Shown: piece by piece, positions 1 through 9,234 of the stretch
How positions within the stretch are numbered: position 1 is the first letter of the stretch
How the letters are laid out: each line of letters opens with the position of its first letter
NCBI GenBank assembly: GCA_963675655.1
Contig: OY776489.1
Coordinates: 1,178,001 to 1,242,000 of the forward strand
DNA: 64,000 nt
Source: CAXXOK01 sp963675655
GTDB taxonomy: Bacteria; Bacillota; Clostridia; Christensenellales; Aristaeellaceae
Direction: 5' to 3'
Program-made: the position numbers and the translations under genes
The notes under the pieces: model-generated
What the model was told of the DNA's origin: nothing
Database searches by the model: none
The model's input: only the letters and a program-made list of their open reading frames with translations

Positions 1-3000
1 TGCTGGGCGGCACGCCCTTCTCATCCTCGCGTTTGGTGGCTCCTGATACAGGCGGGGCTGCCACCGCACGGCGCGTGTAGGGGCTGCTCGTTGTCGCAGC
101 GCCGGGCTGCGTACCTTGCTGGGTTGCGCGGCGGGTATAAGCCGCATTACGCGCGGCAGTTCTGCGTTTCTTATTCTGGTTTAAGGCATAGGCGTATACG
201 CCGCCTGCCGCGGCCAGCAGTGCCGCGCCGCCAAGGGCCAACCCGGCCCAACCACTGCCGGATTCCGTTTCCTTGGTTTCATCCTCATACGAAATGGGGA
301 TCATCGTACCAATCACGAAGGTCGGGGTCGGGGTCGCATCCCCATCGCCCAGCGCGCCTGCCGCGCCGCCTTCCGGCGTCGGGGTCGGGGTCGCGGTGGT
401 ATACGGGTTAAACGGCTCGTAACTGGCGCTCAAGCTGCTGCTGGGGTTCTGCCATAAATCCTTGTTCCAGTCCTCCACAGAGGATACGGAGCCTTGCGTA
501 GCACTGCCGCTGGTACCGCTGCTTGTGGTGGTGGAAGACGAGCTGTTGTTGGTAATGCCCTGCAGGTACTCGCTGCTGTTTAAGAAGGTGGTCAGCTCTG
601 TAAGGTTGAGCACGGTAAAGTAGCGGGCATCCACCCAGCCGACCGTACCGCCATAGTTGATGTTGTACCATGTATAACCATCCACAACCCTGGAGCCAAG
701 CACCAGCGCAAAGGCGTACTGCCTAAGCACCGCCAGCCTTGTGGACGATGTAGTGGCCGCAGCACGGAAGTTTACGCTGCTGGCCGATACATAACCGTAG
801 CTGGAATCCGCGTACGGGTCGTACGGCTGGGGCGTAATGGAGGGGGACGGCGAAACGCTGGCCAGCGTTTCAATATACGCGGCTTCTTCCGCTGCGCTAA
901 GCTTGCGCATCTGGTCGGTACGCACATAGCCGACATGATCGTTATACGAGGTAATGTGCCAGCCATAATCTTCGTTATACACCTGCCCGGCTACGTACAG
1001 CACGGTATCTTCCGCCACCCAGGTGGAAATATCGGCATAGGTGTTGGCTACGCTGCGCATGGGCACATCGCCCAGCGTAATGTAGTAGCCCATGCTTTGT
1101 GCGGGTACCGGCGTGGGCGTGGGCGTGGGGGAGGGCGTCGGGGTCGCGTGCGCGTCGTTGTACGCGTTGATATAGACCTGCGCTTCTTCCTCAGTAATAT
1201 ATTTCACCGCACTATCCTGCACAACGCCGATTACAGACGTGCCCAGCACCGTCTGCGCGCCGCTCCAGACAATGGAGTTTACGGTAATCTGCTGGTTCAG
1301 GTACAAAAGCGTATCCGCCGGCAGCGTCATCAGGATGGTCGCATCGTCCAAACTCGCTCCGTTACGCAGCGCGGTTTGCGTGGTGGTAACGCCGTAGCCC
1401 ATGTACATGGGCTTCTCCGTCGGCGTTACGGTTACCGTAACGGTTTCCGTCGGCGTAGCAGTGGGCGTTTCCGTCGGTGTAGCCGTCGGGGTTTCGGTCG
1501 GTGTCGGGGACGGTGTAGGCGTATATACATACTCCGCCATTTCCTCTTCCGTCAGAGGCCGCAGATAATCGTTTTGAATGTAGCCTGTTCGGCCGTTGTC
1601 CGTTGTCATCCGGTGCCAGGCCACGCTGTCTACATATTCCTGCCCTTCCACAAACACCACGGTATCCGCCGGCAATGTAGTCACCAGCGTTTCGCTGCCC
1701 GCTGCCTCGGCAACCGGGGCTTCATCCAGGGTAAGGTAGAAGCCGGTCACCTGCGCGGGAGTCGGGGTGGGCGTGGGGGTATCGGTGGGCGCTTCGGTCG
1801 GGGTATCGGTTGGCGCGTCCGTAGGGGTAGCCGTCACTTCCGGCGTATCGGTGGGCGCTTCGGTTTCGGTGCCCGGCACAGGGGTCGCCTGCGCGTAGTT
1901 ATACGCGTCGCTATCCTCCTGAGAGAGAATATCGACCAAGCTAGCCCATACATAGCAATCTGTGTCACTGTAATGGATGTACGCCCACGTGCGCAGCGTG
2001 CCATCGCTCTCGGCCACATCCAGCGTGCCGTACACCCACACATACGTACCGGAGGCAACGTTGGCAAACGCCTTGGTGCTGTCGGTGCTGGCTTCAGTAC
2101 GGAAGTTGGCGACCACATTCACCACCGCATAGCGGTTAATCGGGGTCATCGCCGGTGCGAGCGTATCGGTCGGCGCGGGGGTATCCGTATCGGCCGGGGG
2201 TTCGGTCTCGGTGCCCGGTACGGCTGTTTCCTGTGCATAGTTGTATGTGTCGCTGTCTTCCTGGGAGAGAATATCGATCAGGCTGGCCCACACGTAGCAA
2301 TCCGTATCGTTGTAATGGATATATGCCCACGTGCGCACCGTGCCGTCGCTCTCGGTCACATCCAGCAAGTTATACACCCACACATACGTGCCGGTGGGCA
2401 CGTTGGCAAACGCCTTGGTGCTGTCGGTGCTGGTTTCGGTGCGGAAATTGGCCACCTGGTTCACCGTAGCGTAGCGGTTTACCGCCGTCTCCACCGGCGC
2501 TGGGGTCGGGGTTTCGGTGTCCGTCACTTCCGGCGCTTGATACGTGAACATCACCGTATCCGGTGTGGTGGTTCCATCCTCGCCCACAGTCACCTGCACT
2601 TCAGAGGCGCTGGTAAGCGTGTAGCCGTCCGGCACCATCGCCGCATCGGCGGTGTAGGTATACGTGCCGGGGTCAAGCGTTTCCGTCTGCGGTCCAGCGA
2701 GTGTATTGCCTTTTGTATCGACATAGTAGATGGATACAAAGCCCTGCGAGGCGGGCGCTTGATAGGTGAACATCACCGTATCCGGTGTGGTGGTTCCATC
2801 TTCGCCCACGGTTACCTGCACTTCGGAGGCGCTGGTAAGCGTGTAGCCGTCCGGCACCATCGCCGCGTCGGCGGTGTAGGTATACGTGCCGGGGTCAAGC
2901 GTTTCCGTCTGTGGCCCGGCAAGCGTGTTACCCTTCGTATCGACATAGTAAATGGATACAAAGCCCTGCGAGGCGGGCGCTTGATACGTGAACATCACCG

Positions 3001-5200
3001 TATCCGGTGTGGTGGTTCCATCTTCGCCCACGGTTACCTGCACTTCAGACGCGCTGGTAAGCGTGTAGCCGTCCGGCACCATCGCCGCGTCGGCGGTGTA
3101 GGTATACGTGCCGGGGTCAAGCGTTTCCGTCTGTGGCCCGGCAAGCGTGTTACCCTTCGTATCGACATAGTAAATGGATACCATGCCCTGCGATACCGGT
3201 GCTTGATACGTGAACATTACTGTATCCGGTGTGGTGGTGCCGTCTTCACCCACGGTCACCTGCACTTCGGAGGCGCTGGTAAGCGTGTAGCCGTCCGGCA
3301 CCATCGCCGCATCGGCGGTGTAGGTATACGTGCCGGGGTCGAGCGTTTCCGTCTGCGGCCCAGCGAGCGTATTGCCCTTCGTATCGACATAGTAAATGGA
3401 TACCATGCCCTGCGATACCGGCGCTTCGTACGTAAACACGACCGTATCCGGTGTGGTGGTTCCATCTTCGCCCACAGTCACCTGTACTTCGGAGGCGCTG
3501 GTAAGCGTGTAGCCGTCCGGCACCATCGCCGCATCGGCGGTATAGGTATACGTGCCGGGGTCGAGCGTTTCCGTCTGCGGCCCAGCGAGCGTGTTACCCT
3601 TCGTATCGACATAGTAAATGGATACCATGCCCTGCGATACCGGTGCTTCGTACGTAAACACGACCGTATCGGGGGAGGTCGTGCCATCTTCGCCCACGGT
3701 CACCTGCACTTCGGATGCGCTGGTAAGCGTGTAGCCGTCCGGCACCATCGCCGCGTCGGCGGTATAGGTATACGTGCCGGGGTCGAGCGTTTCCGTCTGC
3801 GGCCCGGCGAGCGTATTGCCTTTTGTATCGACATAGTAAATGGATACCATGCCCTGCGATACCGGTGCTTCGTACGTAAACACGACCATATCCGGCGTGG
3901 TAGTTCCATCTTCGCCCACGGTTACCTGCACTTCGGAAGCGCTGGTAAGCGTGTAGCCGTCCGGCACCATCGCCGCATCAGCGGTATAGGTATACGTGCC
4001 GGGGTCAAGCGTTTCCATCTGCGGTCCGGCGAGTGTATTGCCTTTTGTATCGACATAGTAAATGGATACCATGCCCTGCACGACCGGCGCTTCGTAGGTA
4101 AATACCACCGGATCGGGCGTGGTTACGCCTTCTTCGCTCACAGTCACCTGTACTTCGGAGGCGCTGGTAAGCGTGTAGCCGTCCGGCACCATCGCTGCAT
4201 CGGCGGTATAGGTATACGTGCCGGGGTCGAGCGTTTCCGTCTGCGGCCCGGCGAGTGTATTGCCTTTTGTGTCGACATAATAAATGGTCACCGTGCCCTG
4301 CACGACCGGCTTGGCGAAGGTAAACACCACCGCTTCGGGTGTGGTGGTACCGTCGTCACCCACCGTTACCTGCACTTCGGAGGCGCTGGTAAGCGTGTAG
4401 CCATCCGGCACCATGCCTGTATCGACAGTATAGGTGTACGTACCGGGATCGAGCGTTTCCGTCTGCGCCCCGGCCAGCTCGTTACCATCCGTATCTTCAT
4501 AATAGATGGTTACCGATCCCTGCACGACCGGTTTGCTGAAGTAGAATGTAATGCTGGATGGCGAAGCCGTGCCGTATTCATCCACCGTCACATAGGCGGC
4601 GTTGTCGCCCTGAAGCACATAACCCGACGGTACGGCGCCCGTATCGGCATAAACAACATTTTCCTGATCATAATAGGCAGTAAACGTGGTAGAATAGAGT
4701 ATGTTGGATGGGTTATCCGCATCCACATAGGTTACCGGTATACTCACCGGCTCTACCGTAACAGGCATTTCCACCGTGGATACGTACAAATTGTACTGCT
4801 CCATGGCGTTGCCGTCCTGATAGGCGACAATCGTTGTAAACGTGCCGGAGTAATCCACCGTAGCCACATCCACCGCAAGGGTGGAGCCATCCGTAGGCGT
4901 AAACGTATAGGCCGGGTTTACCATGCTGGCCATTACGCTTAGCGTAATCGGGTAGCTGAACGCCTCGCCCGGCAGCATGGCCCAGTAGGCTTTGCCCATA
5001 CTGTCCTCGGTCGGGGTTGCGGCAATCGCCTGCTGCCCGCCGTCCGCCGTGGTTTGGTAATACAGGGTTACTGTCGGCATCGCGTTGATCTCATCCTGCG
5101 TCAGCGCAAATGCGGGCAGCGCAAGCTGCGGGCCAAGCAATAATAAAATGGTGACCGTTGCCACCAGGCGGCGCAACGCAGATACCACGCGATACTTCAT
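1..5200 (-). CDS. Giant surface protein with MucBP-like and SH3b repeats (3' end beyond the window)
   Basis: The open frame runs without a stop from ATG at 5200 to the left edge, giving about 1733 visible residues. The start follows a TAAGGAGG-like site. Residues 1-32 form a signal peptide (hydrophobic core, cleavage likely after LPAFA). About residues 150-880 are tandem 74-residue units with YYVDTKGNTLAG and DGYTLTSASEVQVTV cores, similar to MucBP repeats. About 900-1620 hold six SH3b modules, with sequences such as VVANFRTE, TWAYIHY and YNINYGGTVGWV, joined by Pro/Thr linkers. A transmembrane helix lies at about 1651-1673, followed by a basic, probably cytoplasmic tail that leaves the window. 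There is no LPXTG in the visible part. SH3b and MucBP domains usually bind peptidoglycan or glycans, so a cell-wall or mucus-binding role is inferred. The gene has its own promoter. Confidence 0.85.
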   Translation of the reverse strand, partial: MKYRVVSALRRLVATVTILLLLGPQLALPAFALTQDEINAMPTVTLYYQTTADGGQQAIAATPTEDSMGKAYWAMLPGEAFSYPITLSVMASMVNPAYTFTPTDGSTLAVDVATVDYSGTFTTIVAYQDGNAMEQYNLYVSTVEMPVTVEPVSIPVTYVDADNPSNILYSTTFTAYYDQENVVYADTGAVPSGYVLQGDNAAYVTVDEYGTASPSSITFYFSKPVVQGSVTIYYEDTDGNELAGAQTETLDPGTYTYTVDTGMVPDGYTLTSASEVQVTVGDDGTTTPEAVVFTFAKPVVQGTVTIYYVDTKGNTLAGPQTETLDPGTYTYTADAAMVPDGYTLTSASEVQVTVSEEGVTTPDPVVFTYEAPVVQGMVSIYYVDTKGNTLAGPQMETLDPGTYTYTADAAMVPDGYTLTSASEVQVTVGEDGTTTPDMVVFTYEAPVSQGMVSIYYVDTKGNTLAGPQTETLDPGTYTYTADAAMVPDGYTLTSASEVQVTVGEDGTTSPDTVVFTYEAPVSQGMVSIYYVDTKGNTLAGPQTETLDPGTYTYTADAAMVPDGYTLTSASEVQVTVGEDGTTTPDTVVFTYEAPVSQGMVSIYYVDTKGNTLAGPQTETLDPGTYTYTADAAMVPDGYTLTSASEVQVTVGEDGTTTPDTVMFTYQAPVSQGMVSIYYVDTKGNTLAGPQTETLDPGTYTYTADAAMVPDGYTLTSASEVQVTVGEDGTTTPDTVMFTYQAPASQGFVSIYYVDTKGNTLAGPQTETLDPGTYTYTADAAMVPDGYTLTSASEVQVTVGEDGTTTPDTVMFTYQAPASQGFVSIYYVDTKGNTLAGPQTETLDPGTYTYTADAAMVPDGYTLTSASEVQVTVGEDGTTTPDTVMFTYQAPEVTDTETPTPAPVETAVNRYATVNQVANFRTETSTDSTKAFANVPTGTYVWVYNLLDVTESDGTVRTWAYIHYNDTDCYVWASLIDILSQEDSDTYNYAQETAVPGTETEPPADTDTPAPTDTLAPAMTPINRYAVVNVVANFRTEASTDSTKAFANVASGTYVWVYGTLDVAESDGTLRTWAYIHYSDTDCYVWASLVDILSQEDSDAYNYAQATPVPGTETEAPTDTPEVTATPTDAPTDTPTEAPTDTPTPTPTPAQVTGFYLTLDEAPVAEAAGSETLVTTLPADTVVFVEGQEYVDSVAWHRMTTDNGRTGYIQNDYLRPLTEEEMAEYVYTPTPSPTPTETPTATPTETPTATPTETVTVTVTPTEKPMYMGYGVTTTQTALRNGASLDDATILMTLPADTLLYLNQQITVNSIVWSGAQTVLGTSVIGVVQDSAVKYITEEEAQVYINAYNDAHATPTPSPTPTPTPVPAQSMGYYITLGDVPMRSVANTYADISTWVAEDTVLYVAGQVYNEDYGWHITSYNDHVGYVRTDQMRKLSAAEEAAYIETLASVSPSPSITPQPYDPYADSSYGYVSASSVNFRAAATTSSTRLAVLRQYAFALVLGSRVVDGYTWYNINYGGTVGWVDARYFTVLNLTELTTFLNSSEYLQGITNNSSSSTTTSSGTSGSATQGSVSSVEDWNKDLWQNPSSSLSASYEPFNPYTTATPTPTPEGGAAGALGDGDATPTPTFVIGTMIPISYEDETKETESGSGWAGLALGGAALLAAAGGVYAYALNQNKKRRTAARNAAYTRRATQQGTQPGAATTSSPYTRRAVAAPPVSGATKREDEKGVPPS
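2540..4760 (-). repeat. Intragenic 222-bp tandem repeats encoding 74-residue units
   Basis: Nine near-identical units recur with an exact 222-bp period: the GTGTAGCC segment recurs from 2619 to 4395, which is eight intervals of 222. A tenth, divergent unit lies at about 4530-4760, near the N-terminus. Units nearest the signal peptide differ most. The downstream ones are almost identical even at synonymous sites, which points to recent expansion by slippage or unequal recombination. Confidence 0.9.
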
Positions 5201-5265
5201 GTTTGGTTCCTCCTTATCTAAAAAAGGACTTATGGAATGCAAAAAGAATAGAGTACGATGCCTAC

Positions 5266-5294
5266 ATTGTAACGAAATAGTAACGTATTGTCAA
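5266..5294 (-). promoter_or_regulatory. Promoter of the giant surface protein
   Basis: Read on the minus strand: TTGACA (5294-5289), a 17-bp spacer, then TACAAT (5271-5266). The start codon at 5200 lies about 60 nt downstream of the predicted transcription start. Confidence 0.8.
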
Positions 5295-5439
5295 GCTGTA
5301 AAATCGCGGCATTTGGCGGGTTTCCGCCGTTTGTAATATTAACTCTAGATGAAATTGTTACGAATGTTTTGCGAGCTGCAAGGGTTACGGCACATGCGTG
5401 TAGAATACCTAACTCATCTTTCTATGGAGGCGAATTCCC

Positions 5440-6027
5440 ATGCCACACACACCCGGTTTTTCAACCTCCCCCTCCGATGCGGACATCCGCGAAATCCCCT
5501 TGAGCGACCAGCTTGTTTTTAAAGGCGCGCTGATTGATGTAAGCCATATGCAGGTCCGTTTACCCAACGGTAAGCAAGCACTGCGCGAGATTGTGCACCA
5601 CAAGGGCGCGGCTGCTATTGTGCCTGTGGATGAAAACGGCATGGTCACACTGGTTCGCCAGCACCGCGTGGTGGTGGATATGGTTACGCTGGAAATACCC
5701 GCCGGTAAGCTGGATCACATTGGCGAAGACCCGCTGGATTGCGCCCGCCGCGAACTGGAGGAGGAAACCGGCCTGCACGCCCGGCAATTTACCCTGCTGT
5801 GCCCCATGGTGACCACCCCCGGCTTTTGCACCGAAAAGGTGAGCCTGTACCTGGCAACCGGGCTGACCCGGCACGACGCCCACCTGGATGAGGACGAGTT
5901 TTTAAACGTCGTGCAAATGCCGCTTCGCGAGGCCATCGACCGCGTGATGAGCGGCGAGCTGTGCGATGCTAAAACCGCGCTCGGCCTTTTAATGGCGTGG
6001 ACCAAGCTTAATTCTCCCGCCCTGTAA
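5440..6027 (+). CDS. NUDIX hydrolase, ADP-ribose pyrophosphatase family
   Basis: 195 residues, the usual size for ADP-ribose pyrophosphatases (ADP-ribose to AMP plus ribose 5-phosphate). The Nudix helix is at about residues 89-113: GKLDHIGEDP followed by RELEEETGL, with the REXXEE metal-binding glutamates intact. There is one extra residue between the box glycine and the first glutamate compared with the textbook spacing. The N-terminal strand region (VRLPNGKQALREIVHHKGAA) matches the family's dimer domain. A TGGAGG site precedes the ATG. The gene is divergent from the surface protein, and a small membrane protein follows. Substrate is inferred from family only. Confidence 0.88.
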   Translation: MPHTPGFSTSPSDADIREIPLSDQLVFKGALIDVSHMQVRLPNGKQALREIVHHKGAAAIVPVDENGMVTLVRQHRVVVDMVTLEIPAGKLDHIGEDPLDCARRELEEETGLHARQFTLLCPMVTTPGFCTEKVSLYLATGLTRHDAHLDEDEFLNVVQMPLREAIDRVMSGELCDAKTALGLLMAWTKLNSPAL

Positions 6028-6123
6028 AACCTGCCCCCGCAACAACCAAACGCCGCAAGCGGGTCAATTTATCCCGTGTGCGGTAAAAATACATTTCCCA
6101 TACGGCGTTAGGAGGGCTGTGCC

Positions 6124-6276
6124 ATGTGTGCCAAAGCCAACAAACTCGTTTGGAAACCCCATCCATTTCTCTGGCTGATGCTCTTTTTCCTGCTGCTGCT
6201 GCTCATCGGCGCAGTGGTGCTGGTCGCGGGCTTGCTAACCGGCTCGCCGCCCTACCCGCAGGCCGTGCTGCTGTAA
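6124..6276 (+). CDS. Small 50-residue membrane protein
   Basis: A short frame: a basic N-terminus (MCAKANKLVWKPHP), one long hydrophobic helix at about residues 15-39 (FLWLMLFFLLLLLIGAVVLV), and a short polar tail. It begins 8 nt after a TAGGAGGG Shine-Dalgarno site, which is the main support for its being translated. It lies between the NUDIX and acetyltransferase genes on the same strand. No family is recognised. A one-pass inner-membrane peptide is the only safe description. Confidence 0.6.
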   Translation: MCAKANKLVWKPHPFLWLMLFFLLLLLIGAVVLVAGLLTGSPPYPQAVLL

Positions 6277-6331
6277 ACCCCGTGCGTTTGCCCTGTCTCC
6301 GCAAATCATAAGGTAAGGAAGCTGCCGAATT

Positions 6332-6916
6332 ATGCTGTTTGCCACCGACATTTTCGCCCACCTGCCGGTTCTGACCACCCCGCGCCTTACGCTGCGCGCT
6401 GCCCGCATGAGCGATTCCCATGATATGTACACCTATTGCCGCGACCCCGAGGTCGCCCGCCACGTGCTGTGGGATGCGCATACCTCGCTGCACCAGACAC
6501 GCGGCTACCTGCGCAGCATCATCCGCCAATACCGCACGGGCGCGCCCGCCACCTACGTAATCGAGCTGACAGCCGAACGCAAGGTCATCGGCACCATTGG
6601 GCTGATGTGGGTACAGCCGGAAAACCGCTCTGCCGAAATTGGCTACAGCTTAAGCCGCGCCTATTGGAACCGCGGCCTGATGAGCGAAGCGCTCGAAGCG
6701 ATGCTTCGTTTCTGCTTTACCACCCTAAACCTGAACCGCGTCGAAGCGCAGTACGAAACCAACAACCCTGCCAGCGGCGCGGTAATGCGCCACGCGGGCA
6801 TGCAGCGCGAAGGGCTGCTGCGCCAGCGTATTTACAACAAAGGCCGCTTTGTGGATGTAGAGTTGTACGCCATTTTGCGTGCCGATTTTGAAGCCCGAAA
6901 ACCCAAAGGAGGCTAA
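6332..6916 (+). CDS. GNAT acetyltransferase, RimJ/RimL type
   Basis: 194 residues. The start LTTPRLTLRAARMSDSHDM is typical of RimJ/RimL enzymes that acetylate N-terminal or antibiotic amines with acetyl-CoA. The acetyl-CoA loop region is IGYSLSRAYWNRGLMSEAL (about residues 110-128), followed by LNLNRVEAQYETNNPASGAVMRHAGM, the conserved C-terminal half of the fold, and EGLLRQRIYNKGRFVDVELYAI. An AAGGAAG site precedes the ATG. The stop codon is one base before the start of the lipoprotein gene, so the two are probably co-transcribed. The substrate cannot be read from the sequence. Confidence 0.88.
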   Translation: MLFATDIFAHLPVLTTPRLTLRAARMSDSHDMYTYCRDPEVARHVLWDAHTSLHQTRGYLRSIIRQYRTGAPATYVIELTAERKVIGTIGLMWVQPENRSAEIGYSLSRAYWNRGLMSEALEAMLRFCFTTLNLNRVEAQYETNNPASGAVMRHAGMQREGLLRQRIYNKGRFVDVELYAILRADFEARKPKGG

Positions 6917-6917
6917 T

Positions 6918-7748
6918 ATGTTCTTTTCGCGCCGCAGCTTTGGCATCCGCCGACTTACCCGCGCCCCGCGCAGGCTGTTTGCGCTGCTGCTATGTGTAAC
7001 GCTGTTTGCTCTCACAGGCTGTACGGGCGATAAATCCGGCGCGTACAACCGCGCCATTGCATCGTTTGCAGCGGGAGAGTACGCCGAGGCCGCCATCGCC
7101 TTTGATAAGCTGGGGGATTACCAGCAGGCGCTCACCTATGCCGCCTATTCCCACGGGCTCACCTATTACGAGCAGGGGGATTACGCCGCTGCCGAGCCTT
7201 ACTTTGAGCAATCGAAGGATTTTATGTACGGCGCGCAGCGCTATACTTACTGCCACGCGAGCGTACTGGAGGACGGGGGCGCCTTTGCCGAGGCCGCCGA
7301 AGCCTTTGCCACCCTTGGCGATTTTGAGGATGCCTCCCTGCGCGCCGCCTATTGCCGCGGCCGTGGCGCAGAGGAGGCGCAGGATTACGAAACCGCCCTG
7401 TTCGCTTACACCGACGCGGCAGGCTACCGCGACGCCGACACCCTGTTAGGCAACCTGCAAACACAGGTGTACGACCACGCTAAAGAGCTGAAAGCCGCCG
7501 GCTCCTACGAAGAGGCGCTAAACTGGTTTGCTCTTTTAGGAGATTATTTCGATTCGCAGTCGCAGGCGCGCGATTGCAAAAACTATTACCGCGACCAGCT
7601 ATACGCGCAGGCCGAAACCTACGAAAATAACGGCGACCTGCAGCAGGCGTACGACCTTTTCAGCAGCCTGAGCGGTTACCGCGATGCGCAGGCCCGCGCG
7701 GATGAAGTGGCTATTAAGCTGGGGCTGGATGTGGATACGGTGGAGTAG
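6918..7748 (+). CDS. TPR-like repeat lipoprotein
   Basis: 276 residues from the ATG at 6918, which is preceded by AAAGGAGG. An in-frame ATG at 6879 lies inside the previous gene and has no such site. An N-terminal basic stretch and hydrophobic helix end in the lipobox LTGC, so the protein is probably lipid-anchored on the outer face of the membrane. The mature part is made of short helical repeats with the theme GEYAEAAIAFDKLGDYQQA and EAAEAFATLGDFEDAS (four to six units), like the Sel1/TPR-type repeats of clostridial lipoproteins. Such repeats mediate protein contacts. No enzymatic motif is seen. Confidence 0.8.
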   Translation: MFFSRRSFGIRRLTRAPRRLFALLLCVTLFALTGCTGDKSGAYNRAIASFAAGEYAEAAIAFDKLGDYQQALTYAAYSHGLTYYEQGDYAAAEPYFEQSKDFMYGAQRYTYCHASVLEDGGAFAEAAEAFATLGDFEDASLRAAYCRGRGAEEAQDYETALFAYTDAAGYRDADTLLGNLQTQVYDHAKELKAAGSYEEALNWFALLGDYFDSQSQARDCKNYYRDQLYAQAETYENNGDLQQAYDLFSSLSGYRDAQARADEVAIKLGLDVDTVE

Positions 7749-7989
7749 CGGGCAGGAAGCGCGGTGCCGTAAACGACCCAGAGACGATAACCGTCAACGC
7801 CCGCAACAACGACTTGGCAAAATCGCAGGCAGCATACAAACGATAGCCATCATGGCTTGGTAAATGCACAATGCCCAAGAGAAGACACAGCCCACCCGGG
7901 CAGCTCCCTATACGATGCGGTAGTAATACATCGTTCATACGGAGGCAACATCGTGAGCTGTTTATGATTGATAAAGGAGCTGATAACGG

Positions 7990-8544
7990 TTGAAAGCTGT
8001 TATTCTGACAGATGGAGAATTTGAAACAGAACAATTTCATTCGCTTTATGCCAGCATCCTTACCTATTTCAAGGATTATGATCTTGAAACCATCAATATC
8101 AACAAGGGTGACCTTGCCTACTGCATTGGTTGCTTTGGTTGTTGGGTTCAAAAGCCTGGCGAATGTATGATTAGCGACCTTATGGATGATATCAATCGAA
8201 AAACCATGAATAGCGATGTGGTGATCACGCTATCTCCCGTCATCTATGGGCAATATTCCGCGAACATCAAAAATGCGCTAGACCGCTGGATACCAAATGT
8301 TTTACCCTTTTTTGAAACACGCAAAGACGGCTCTACCATGCACCCGCGCAGGTATAAAACCTACCCCAAGCAGCTGATGATTGGCTACGGCGAGCAACTC
8401 AACAACTTTGATATGCAATTGTTTACAGATATCGCAAAGAAGCATCGATCCAATATCGACGTGTTTTTTTGGAATAACAATGAAGCACAGTTGTTTGCAG
8501 CGCTTGACGGTGTAACGTTTGAAAGGGTGGGTGGTCAGCTATGA
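7990..8544 (+). CDS. Flavodoxin-fold NAD(P)H-dependent FMN reductase-like protein
   Basis: 184 residues starting at TTG, nine bases after a strong AAAGGAG site; there is no nearby ATG. KAVILTDGEFETEQFHS is a flavodoxin-fold beginning. CIGCFGCWVQKPGECMISDLM (about residues 41-61) is the cysteine pattern seen in iron-sulphur-flavoprotein/WrbA-like FMN reductases, and SPVIYGQYSANIKNALDR (about 81-98) is the FMN-phosphate loop region. It overlaps the next gene by ATGA, so translational coupling of two related oxidoreductases is likely. A role in quinone or nitro-compound reduction is only an inference. Confidence 0.75.
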   Translation: MKAVILTDGEFETEQFHSLYASILTYFKDYDLETININKGDLAYCIGCFGCWVQKPGECMISDLMDDINRKTMNSDVVITLSPVIYGQYSANIKNALDRWIPNVLPFFETRKDGSTMHPRRYKTYPKQLMIGYGEQLNNFDMQLFTDIAKKHRSNIDVFFWNNNEAQLFAALDGVTFERVGGQL

Positions 8545-9224
8545 GCGGGAAAAAGAATATCGTTATTCTCTCCGCCAGCCCGAAACCAACAAAAAGCACA
8601 GCCGCGTCCGCGTTTCTTGCCGAAATGTTTGCCAGTCGGGTGGAAGGCGCCGAGGTTGCCGCTGAAATCATCAATGTACGCGAAAGCATTACAAAAAACC
8701 AAACAGCCATTGCCTACCAAAAGATGACAAACGCCGATGCCATCGTTTTTATTTTTCCTCTTTATGTGTTTTGCCTGCCCGGTATCTTAATCCGGTTTTT
8801 ACAGGACTTTGAAACCTATGTAAATGAAAACGGCAGGCTTTTCAAAGAAACCCGGCTTTATGCCATTATCAATTGCGGCTTTGCCGAACCGGAAATCAAC
8901 CTGGAAGCCGCCCATGTAATCAAGAGCTTTTCACAAAAAGTAGGCGCTGCTTATGGCTTTAGCATCCTAATCGGCAGCGGCGGTATGCTGCAAAGCACCT
9001 TAAATGCTCCTTTTATGAAAAAGACGAAGGAACGTTTAAACAGCGCTTTTGACAGCATCAAACATTCCGTTTTACAGCCGGGCGCTGCAAGTGATGTCTA
9101 TATCAGCGCAGGCATCCCCGCAAAAATATACTACGCCATAGCTAGCATCAGTTGGCGTTACACCATTAAAAAGAACGGGCTGAAACAAAAGGATTTATAC
9201 AGAAAACCCTATCGGGAGGAATGA
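8541..9224 (+). CDS. Flavodoxin-like NAD(P)H oxidoreductase
   Basis: 227 residues, overlapping the preceding gene by four bases. The N-terminus (NIVILSASPKPTKSTAA) is the FMN-binding loop of the flavodoxin-like fold (G/S-S-P-x-S-T-A). FIFPLYVFCLPGILIRFL (about residues 69-86) corresponds to the second flavin loop, and IINCGFAEPE to the third. The C-terminal about 40 residues are basic and hydrophobic (AKIYYAIASISWRYTIKKNGLK), as in the 'NAD(P)H-dependent oxidoreductase' family common in clostridia. It probably acts together with its neighbour as a pair, possibly as a heterodimer. No regulator gene is adjacent. Confidence 0.75.
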   Translation: MSGKKNIVILSASPKPTKSTAASAFLAEMFASRVEGAEVAAEIINVRESITKNQTAIAYQKMTNADAIVFIFPLYVFCLPGILIRFLQDFETYVNENGRLFKETRLYAIINCGFAEPEINLEAAHVIKSFSQKVGAAYGFSILIGSGGMLQSTLNAPFMKKTKERLNSAFDSIKHSVLQPGAASDVYISAGIPAKIYYAIASISWRYTIKKNGLKQKDLYRKPYREE

Positions 9225-9234
9225 TTTCGCTCTT

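Noticed and set aside
935..4942. A 1335-codon open frame on the plus strand
   Set aside because: It is antisense to the giant repeat protein. The translation is a His/Arg/Gly-rich mirror of the repeats, has no ribosome-binding site or signal peptide, and exists because the repeat unit length is a multiple of three.
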